Source: Takakia lepidozioides
Taxonomy: Eukaryota > Streptophyta > Takakiopsida > Takakiales > Takakiaceae
Length of the DNA: 64,000 nt
Direction: 5' to 3'
NCBI GenBank assembly: GCA_030704615.1
Contig: CM060733.1
Location: 39,432,001-39,496,000 of the forward strand
In this document: piece after piece, positions 58,320 to 64,000 of the stretch
Position numbering within the stretch: position 1 is the stretch's first letter
Layout: every line of letters starts with the position of its first letter
Program-made: the position numbers and the translations under genes
Notes under the pieces: model-generated
The model's database searches: none
Seen by the model: the letters and a program-made list of their open reading frames with translations, nothing else
What the model was told of the DNA's origin: nothing

Positions 58320-59043
58320 TGTCGCGGCCCTTTGCCTTGAGGGCAGGGGGTCGGGACACATGAGGGGCTGCCCCTGTGGTGGGGGCAGCGGCAGCGATAG
58401 GTATGGGGGGCTGAAGCACCCTTGAGTGCCCAAGGCACTCAAGGAGGCGGAGGCGCTCACTAGGTGGAGCCCCGCACACCGGGTTGCGGTGGAGGTGGCT
58501 CCACAAGGGGTGGTGGTAGCTTAGTGGGACTTAGTGGGGGTGGCATAGGACTCACCATGGGGTGGAGACCTCGAGGTAGGAGTCGTGGGGAGTCTTGGGA
58601 CTCATCACGGTCCATTGGGGCCGCGGTGAGTGGGCCAAGACTCACCGCGACTCACCACCGGGAGTCGAGGGTTTTCGTGGTGGTTCGCCATAAAATGGCA
58701 TGGCTGGTTATGAAACCCCCGCGGACAGCTACAGAAGTATATATAGGGAGTAGTAACCCCGAGAACGGTGCAAGCCCGTTGGTGACCAAAAACTAGTGAG
58801 TAAGCGAGCGAGCCGGAAAGCGACCAAAGAGTGGGGAGCTGTTCCGGACTGCCATCTACCAAAGGGAATTCTCCTAGTCCCAAATAGGTGGAGGGTTTAG
58901 AGGGAAGCGGAAGGGGACCGTTATGTCCCGGTGAGCAGCCGAAACTCCAAGTTGGCCCGGCGGCCAGGTTGGGAGTCAGGCGCGCGCATCAAAGCGAGTA
59001 ACTATGACTTGAAGGGGAGTTTACCGAACTGAGGTGTGCGACA
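58320..59043 (+). repeat. 5' LTR of chromovirus 3
   Basis: 724 bp from TGTCGC to GCGACA. It matches the LTR of chromovirus 2 in inverted orientation. It contains a TATATA-like promoter word (AAGTATATATAGGGAG, about 58735), typical of an LTR transcription start region. Confidence 0.93.
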
Positions 59044-59045
59044 CT

Positions 59046-59057
59046 TGGTATCAGAGC
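59046..59057 (+). promoter_or_regulatory. Primer-binding site (initiator Met tRNA) of chromovirus 3
   Basis: TGGTATCAGAGC, two bases after the LTR end. Confidence 0.96.
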
Positions 59058-59098
59058 TTAGAGTTCAGTACGCGATCGTCCTTGGGATTGGCCTCATC

Positions 59099-62000
59099 AT
59101 GGGGTCGGGCAAGCCGAAGCAAAAGCGGAACGGCCCAAAAGATGATGATCCCGGTGAGCCCGATGGGGGCGACGTGTCACCGAGGCGGCCGTTTGAGGAA
59201 GCGATTAATGTTTCCGAAAACGAAGCCGCTCAGGAGCGGGAGGAATCCGAGGAGTCGGAGCCCGAGGAATCTTTGAGAGCTCCGACAAACCAAGAGATGC
59301 CTCCCATGCCGGCAGCCTTTTGGGAAGGGTTGTTGGCGCAGTTTGGCGGGACGTTGAAAGACGTGTTGAAGGCGGCTAATGCCACTTCCACCAAGGCAAA
59401 GTTTAAGGTGAAGCCTAAGGAACCCGGCACCTTCGAGGGCGTTCGAAACCGGAAGGCACTCAACACCTGGCTCCTGGAGCTAGAGCAGTACTTCCGGGCG
59501 GCCAAGTTGAGTGACGAGGATCGGGTGGAAGTGGCTCCCACCTATTTGAGGGGCTATGCTCAACAATGGTGGCAGAAACGCCTTCACGACCGAGGCCCAA
59601 GCCCGGAAACCTTGAACTGGAGTGAGTTCAAGGAATTGATGAAGAGACAGTTTGTGCCCCTCAACGCGTCCTGGCTTGCCCGGGACAAGATGAGGAATTT
59701 GAAGCAAACAGATGACATTCGGGGGTATGTCCAGGCTTTCAATGTGCTGTTGCTCGAAGTCGCGGACATGGCAGAACCAGAAATGGTCTTCAACTTTGTG
59801 GCGGGACTGGCCCCATGGGCTAGGCGGAAGTTGGAGGAGAAGCCACCCAAGACTTTGAACGAGGCAATTGAGAGAGCTGAATGTTTCTCGGATGTCCCTA
59901 AGGGTGAGAGACAAGGCCGTACGGAGCTGAACCACAAGAAGACCCGGCGGGAAGGTGACTCCTCCCGACCGGAAAAGAAGTGGGATAGGCCACGCGGCAA
60001 AAATGGCACGTGGAAATCGAAGGGAGGTCCTTCACACGTCAAGGCGGCACCCGGTGCTTCGAAAGGAAAAGCGGGTGGAGCGACTTATGGCGGACAGAAG
60101 GCGACCTTTGATGGAGTGTGTTTCAATTGCGGGGAGCCCGGGCACATGGCCAAGAAGTGCACGAAGCCCCGGCAATTGAACATGACTCGGGCGACCACGG
60201 AGCTGTCGGAAGATACCATCAGTCGCTTGGTGGAAGCGGTGGTCGCCAGGACTTGCAAGGTAGGCAAATTTTCTTGTGAGTTGTATCAGGAAACTGGCGC
60301 CTTACGAAAAGGGAGTCAGTTATTGTTCGTGGATGGGATAATATCCGGAACTAATGTGTCGTTGTTGGTGGACACAGGAGCGTCGCACTCCTTCATGACG
60401 CCGGCGGCGGCGCGAAAGTTGGGACTCCCGACAAGTGACGTGGGGGCCTCTATTGAGGTGCGCTCTGCCAAAGGAGAACCTCAGTTGGCGACAAGGTTGG
60501 CGTTTGATGTTCCTCTTCAACTGGGGAGTTGGGAGGGACGTGAGAACTTCACTATCTGCGAGATCGATGGAGTGGATCTCATTTTGGGAATGACCTTTTT
60601 GAGCAAATCCGGAGCGGTCATAGATGGCCGCAAGAGAGTAGTCACGCTGCCATGTGGGAATGGTGGCGAGGTTTTACGAGTGTCGGAAACGCCCAAATCC
60701 GTGGGAGGGCGAATAAACCTTCTATCAGCAAAGGAGTGGGCCGTGGAGGAGACACACGAGTCCCAGTTTTTGCTTTACATTAGAGAAGTGAAAGGAGAAG
60801 GCGATGGGGAGCCGAGCCCAGATTGGATCAAGGGGATTTTGGAGAAATACCAGGATGTGATGCCGGAGGATTTACCAAGCGGCTTGCCACCGCGAAGAGG
60901 AGTTGACCACAAAATTGAGGTGATACCGGGATCGGAACCGCCTGCCAAGGCGCCCTACCGGTTGAGCCACAAAGAGTTGGTCGAGCTGAAGACTCAGCTC
61001 AAAGATCTAATGTCAAAGGGGTACATCCGGCCGAGTAAGTCACCTTACGGAGCCCCGGTGCTATTTGCAGACAAGAAGGATGGGACGCTGCGGATGTGTG
61101 TCGATTACAGGGCTCTGAATAAGGTGACTATCAAAAACCGGTACCCTTTGCCAAGGATCGACGACCTCTTCGATCGGTTGGCAGGAGCGAAGTATTTCAG
61201 CCGGATCGACTTGCGCTCCGGCTATCACCAAATTCGGGTGGCGGAAGGAGATGAGGAGAAGACCGCGTGCAGGACAAGGTATGGTTCATATGAGTTCTTG
61301 GTGATGCCTTTTGGGCTCACCAATGCACCAGCGACATTTAGCACGCTGATGAACAGCCTTTTCCAGGAGTGGTTGGATGACTTTGTGATCGTGTACATCG
61401 ACGACATCTTGGTGTACTCGAAAACAAAGGAGGAGCACCTGGAGCACCTCAAAAGGGTGTTCCAAAAATTGCGAGAAGGGAAGCTGTATGCCAAAGCTTC
61501 AAAGTGCGAATTCGGGGTCACAAAAGTGGAGTTCTTGGGGCACGTGATTACACAGGATGGGATCAAAATGGATGACAGAAAGGTGAGGGCGATCTTGGAC
61601 TGGGAGCCTCCGACTTCGGTCCCGGGAGTGCGATCCTTCCTAGGACTCGCCTCCTATTACCGGAAGTATGTGAGAAATTTCGCCAAGATCGCGGGGCCGC
61701 TGTCGGACCTTCTGTGTAAATCCAAAGTCTGGGTATGGAACACATTTTGTGGCCAAGCTTTTGCTGAATTGAAGCAACGGATGACGGAAGCTCCAGTCTT
61801 AAAAATCCCGGAGTTCGATCGTCCGTTTGAGATTCATACAGATGCATCGGACTTCGCAATTGGGGGTGTACTTATGCAAGATGGACGTCCAGTGGCTTAC
61901 GAAAGTAAGAAACTGAATGAAGTGGAGCGACGGTGGCCGACGCACGAAAAAGAGATGAAGGCGGTGGTACATTGCCTTGAACTCTGGCGCCACTATGTTG

Positions 62001-62287
62001 GTTCCAACCCAGTGAAGGTGTTCACGGACAATGTCACGGTGAAGTATTTTGCCACGCAGCCCAAGTTGTCCCCAAAACAACTTAGGTGGCAAGATACTTT
62101 GGCAGTGTTCGACGTGGATATCCAGTACAAACCGGGACGGGACAATGTGGTGGCCGATGCTTTAAGTAGAAAGCAGCAGCTCTTGTTGGTGTACAAGGGC
62201 GAGACGGCGCTCCAAAGGAAGATCCGGAAGGCTTGCCGGAAGGATGAGCTGGCAAAGTGTGATGCAGAACTTGAGAATGGGGGTTAA
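59099..62287 (+). CDS. gag-protease-RT-RNase H polyprotein of chromovirus 3
   Basis: Start chosen at ATG 59099 ([12 protein letters not shown]); upstream in-frame codons overlap the primer site and LTR end. Approximate domains: acidic N-terminus 1-70; retrotransposon gag 105-265 ([31 protein letters not shown]); zinc knuckle 341-354 ([14 protein letters not shown]); aspartic protease near 424 ([10 protein letters not shown]). RT covers 590-790, with [35 protein letters not shown] and [10 protein letters not shown] at about 766. RNase H starts at about 910 ([15 protein letters not shown], then FTDN, then [10 protein letters not shown]). All catalytic residues are present. The frame ends at 62287 after a two-base gap near 62259 relative to chromovirus 2 (AAGTGTGATG against AAGTCCGTGATG), so the natural product is one continuous gag-pol. 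Confidence 0.93.
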   Translation: MGSGKPKQKRNGPKDDDPGEPDGGDVSPRRPFEEAINVSENEAAQEREESEESEPEESLRAPTNQEMPPMPAAFWEGLLAQFGGTLKDVLKAANATSTKAKFKVKPKEPGTFEGVRNRKALNTWLLELEQYFRAAKLSDEDRVEVAPTYLRGYAQQWWQKRLHDRGPSPETLNWSEFKELMKRQFVPLNASWLARDKMRNLKQTDDIRGYVQAFNVLLLEVADMAEPEMVFNFVAGLAPWARRKLEEKPPKTLNEAIERAECFSDVPKGERQGRTELNHKKTRREGDSSRPEKKWDRPRGKNGTWKSKGGPSHVKAAPGASKGKAGGATYGGQKATFDGVCFNCGEPGHMAKKCTKPRQLNMTRATTELSEDTISRLVEAVVARTCKVGKFSCELYQETGALRKGSQLLFVDGIISGTNVSLLVDTGASHSFMTPAAARKLGLPTSDVGASIEVRSAKGEPQLATRLAFDVPLQLGSWEGRENFTICEIDGVDLILGMTFLSKSGAVIDGRKRVVTLPCGNGGEVLRVSETPKSVGGRINLLSAKEWAVEETHESQFLLYIREVKGEGDGEPSPDWIKGILEKYQDVMPEDLPSGLPPRRGVDHKIEVIPGSEPPAKAPYRLSHKELVELKTQLKDLMSKGYIRPSKSPYGAPVLFADKKDGTLRMCVDYRALNKVTIKNRYPLPRIDDLFDRLAGAKYFSRIDLRSGYHQIRVAEGDEEKTACRTRYGSYEFLVMPFGLTNAPATFSTLMNSLFQEWLDDFVIVYIDDILVYSKTKEEHLEHLKRVFQKLREGKLYAKASKCEFGVTKVEFLGHVITQDGIKMDDRKVRAILDWEPPTSVPGVRSFLGLASYYRKYVRNFAKIAGPLSDLLCKSKVWVWNTFCGQAFAELKQRMTEAPVLKIPEFDRPFEIHTDASDFAIGGVLMQDGRPVAYESKKLNEVERRWPTHEKEMKAVVHCLELWRHYVGSNPVKVFTDNVTVKYFATQPKLSPKQLRWQDTLAVFDVDIQYKPGRDNVVADALSRKQQLLLVYKGETALQRKIRKACRKDELAKCDAELENGG

Positions 62288-63659
62288 ATCGCAGTTCCAC
62301 TTGCAAAACGGACTGCTCCGGTATAAGCAAAAACGTCTCTATGTGCCAAAGGGAGGGATCAGGGATAGTCTCTTGAGAGAATGCCATGATAGCCCGCTTG
62401 CGGGCCACGGTGGAGCCAAGCGCACTGCGGCACTCTTGAAGAAAGAGTATTTCTGGCCCAAACTGAGGGAGGAGGCAGAGGAGTATGTAAAGACATGCAC
62501 CACATGCCAACAAAACCGGAGCGAGTATAAAAAGCAAGCGGGGCTGTTACAACCCTTGCCGATTCCAGAGGGGACTTGGGAAAGCGTCTCGATGGATTTC
62601 ATGACTGCTATGCCGCTGTCAAAAGGATTCGATGCAATCATGGTGGTGGTAGATAGGTTCAGTAAAATGGCCCATTTCATCCCCACCAAGGAGACGGCAA
62701 CTGCGCAGGAGACAGGGCGACTTTACTTCGCCCACGTCTTAAAGCATCATGGAGTCCCGAAGGATATTGTCTCGGACCGCGACCCAAAGTTTACGAGTAA
62801 ATTCTGGAGAGCACTTTGGAAGAAGATGGGGACGAGGCTGAAGATGAGCACCGCCTTCCGACCTACGACGGACGGCCAAACGGAAAGAGTGAATTTCGTA
62901 GTGAAGCAATTCTTGCGGAATTACGTGTCGGCAGACCAATCAGACTGGATGGAACACTTAGACGCGGCAGAGTTCTGTTATAATAACACAGAACACTCCG
63001 CGACGGGAGTTTCCCCTTTTGTGTTGGTCTATGGAAAAGCACCTCTGGTGCCGACAAGTTGGGCCGCCCAGGACGTTGAGGAACCGGCAGTAGCGGCGGT
63101 ACTGGAAGAACGCGAGCGTTTGTTGAAGCTCGCAAAGTACAACATTGCCAAAGCTAGGAAACGGTATGAAAGGCAGGCGAATCGGAAGCGGAGGGAAGTG
63201 AAGTTTGAGGCAGGCACAGAGGTCTGGTTGAACATCAAGAATTTTCGACTACCTCCGGAAATGAGTCCGAAGTTCGTACCTCCGTATGCGGGTCCCTTTC
63301 GCATTCGGAGGGTTATGAATGAGGATGTGTATGAATTGGAGCTGCCAGCAAACAGCAAGGTGCACCCAGTATTCCATGTCTCCCTTTTGAAGCCTTACTT
63401 CAAAGATGAAGCACGTCCGAATCGGCAGCAAGTGTTGCGTCCGCCACCTATGCTGTTGGATCATGAAAATGAACCCGAGTACGAGGTGGAGGCAATACTT
63501 AAGTCGAGGAGGTTCAAGAACCGAGAAACAGAGTATCTCGTCAAATGGAAGGGCTATCATCTTGTGGAGGCATCTTGGGTGCGTGCCTCAGAAATGGGAA
63601 ACGCATCCGAGGCAGTTGCAGCGTTCGAAGGGCGACCTCAAAAGCGAAAGAAGCGTTGA
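62244..63659 (+). CDS. Integrase with chromodomain of chromovirus 3
   Basis: In the frame after the two-base gap: HHCC zinc finger ([20 protein letters not shown] ... CTTCQQNR, about 62390-62520); catalytic core with MDFMTAMP (Asp), [13 protein letters not shown] (Asp) and DGQTERVNF (Glu). Then comes the GPY/F module ([11 protein letters not shown] ... [12 protein letters not shown]) and a C-terminal chromodomain ([35 protein letters not shown]) ending in a basic tail. Chromodomains of this group bind modified histone H3 and steer insertion into heterochromatin. The piece is part of the polyprotein rather than a separate gene; the upstream start is artificial. Confidence 0.93.
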   Translation: MSWQSVMQNLRMGVKSQFHLQNGLLRYKQKRLYVPKGGIRDSLLRECHDSPLAGHGGAKRTAALLKKEYFWPKLREEAEEYVKTCTTCQQNRSEYKKQAGLLQPLPIPEGTWESVSMDFMTAMPLSKGFDAIMVVVDRFSKMAHFIPTKETATAQETGRLYFAHVLKHHGVPKDIVSDRDPKFTSKFWRALWKKMGTRLKMSTAFRPTTDGQTERVNFVVKQFLRNYVSADQSDWMEHLDAAEFCYNNTEHSATGVSPFVLVYGKAPLVPTSWAAQDVEEPAVAAVLEERERLLKLAKYNIAKARKRYERQANRKRREVKFEAGTEVWLNIKNFRLPPEMSPKFVPPYAGPFRIRRVMNEDVYELELPANSKVHPVFHVSLLKPYFKDEARPNRQQVLRPPPMLLDHENEPEYEVEAILKSRRFKNRETEYLVKWKGYHLVEASWVRASEMGNASEAVAAFEGRPQKRKKR

Positions 63660-64000
63660 TGGGGACATCAACCTTGGAGCGTGGGGGAGGAAATGCATGC
63701 TTAGCCCGGTTTAGCTAGCTCAGGAATCCGATTGCAAAAACTTGTATTGTACAAAAATTTGTGATAAAGGAAATGGGTTCCAAATATTGTGCGTCCTATT
63801 GTGTTTGGAATGGTGATGCATGGTGTGGTTGGCTGGTGTGTAGAATGCATGCTAGCTTACAAAAGTGGGAGAGGTAAATTGGGTTAATCGTGTGTTTACG
63901 CAGTGCCGAAATCGGGTGACTCCCATCCAAGGGGCAAGGAAACTTGCGCCTTATTTGGGAGTTCAAGTGCTAGTGCGCACCTGGCGCGTGCGCGTACTAT
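63660..64000 (+). other. 3' non-coding region of chromovirus 3
   Basis: A purine-rich word GTGGGGGAGGA at 63682-63692 could be a polypurine tract, but no LTR start (TGTCGCGGCC) follows within the window. The element therefore has a 3' untranslated region of more than 300 bases. The second LTR should lie to the right. Confidence 0.6.

Larger units (their letters stand above)
58320..64000 (+). mobile_element. Chromovirus 3 (Ty3/gypsy with chromodomain), nearly intact, right end outside window
   Basis: 5' LTR (58320-59043), primer site, one long gag-protease-RT-RNase H frame, an integrase-chromodomain frame and a 3' region reaching the window edge. Only one frame break separates the two halves. 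It is head to head with chromovirus 2, with which it shares sequence from LTR to integrase. This is the best-preserved element in the window and could be recently active if the frame break is a sequencing error. Confidence 0.95.

Overview
This is nuclear DNA of a land plant or close streptophyte relative. The evidence is plant-type L1 LINEs with a zf-RVT domain, Ty3/gypsy chromoviruses primed by initiator-Met tRNA, a MULE with a SWIM zinc finger plus a Ulp1-like protease gene, a hAT relic, relics of a PPR gene and an F-box/kelch gene, and GT-AG introns. The PPR and F-box/kelch relics and the overall repeat style suggest a seed-free lineage, but the species cannot be named. I recognise no intact single-copy housekeeping gene; almost everything is transposon, relic, satellite or unidentified gene.

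Layout. 0-1.4 kb: N-terminal zinc-finger part of a non-LTR retrotransposon ORF (minus). 1.6-4.5 kb: 5'-truncated L1-type LINE. 4.55-10.6 kb: near full-length, frameshifted LINE of the same family. 10.6-13 kb: chromovirus tail, F-box/kelch relic (plus), PPR relic (minus). 13-17.7 kb: duplicated, decayed, exon-like locus with membrane-segment modules. 19.5-20.0 kb: near-perfect long hairpin. 22.5-24.4 kb: hAT relic. 27-34.5 kb: Ulp1-like multi-exon gene (plus) facing a MULE transposase (minus), the whole region seeded with the hexamer CAGACC/GGTCTG. 35.5-51.6 kb: unidentified multi-exon minus-strand gene split by an 11.4-kb gypsy element with 2.4-kb LTRs. 52.4-56.7 kb: truncated minus-strand chromovirus. 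58.3-64 kb: plus-strand chromovirus of the same family, almost intact, running off the right edge.

The most unusual structure is a palindromic module centred on GGCGCC with GGAAA/TTTCC arms. It forms three separate arrays (37.9-38.5, 51.9-52.3 and 56.8-57.7 kb) with centre-to-centre spacings of about 73, 53 and 96 bp. Two arrays lie just upstream of two diverging gene starts (51.6 kb minus, 57.97 kb plus); the third is in an intron. A shared ~95-bp 'leader' sits beside two of the arrays and now flanks the 52-56 kb retroelement.

Caveat: the two 2.4-kb LTRs of the 39-50 kb element differ mainly by one- or two-base indels. That pattern is typical of incompletely polished long-read assembly, so single frameshifts reported here may not all be biological.
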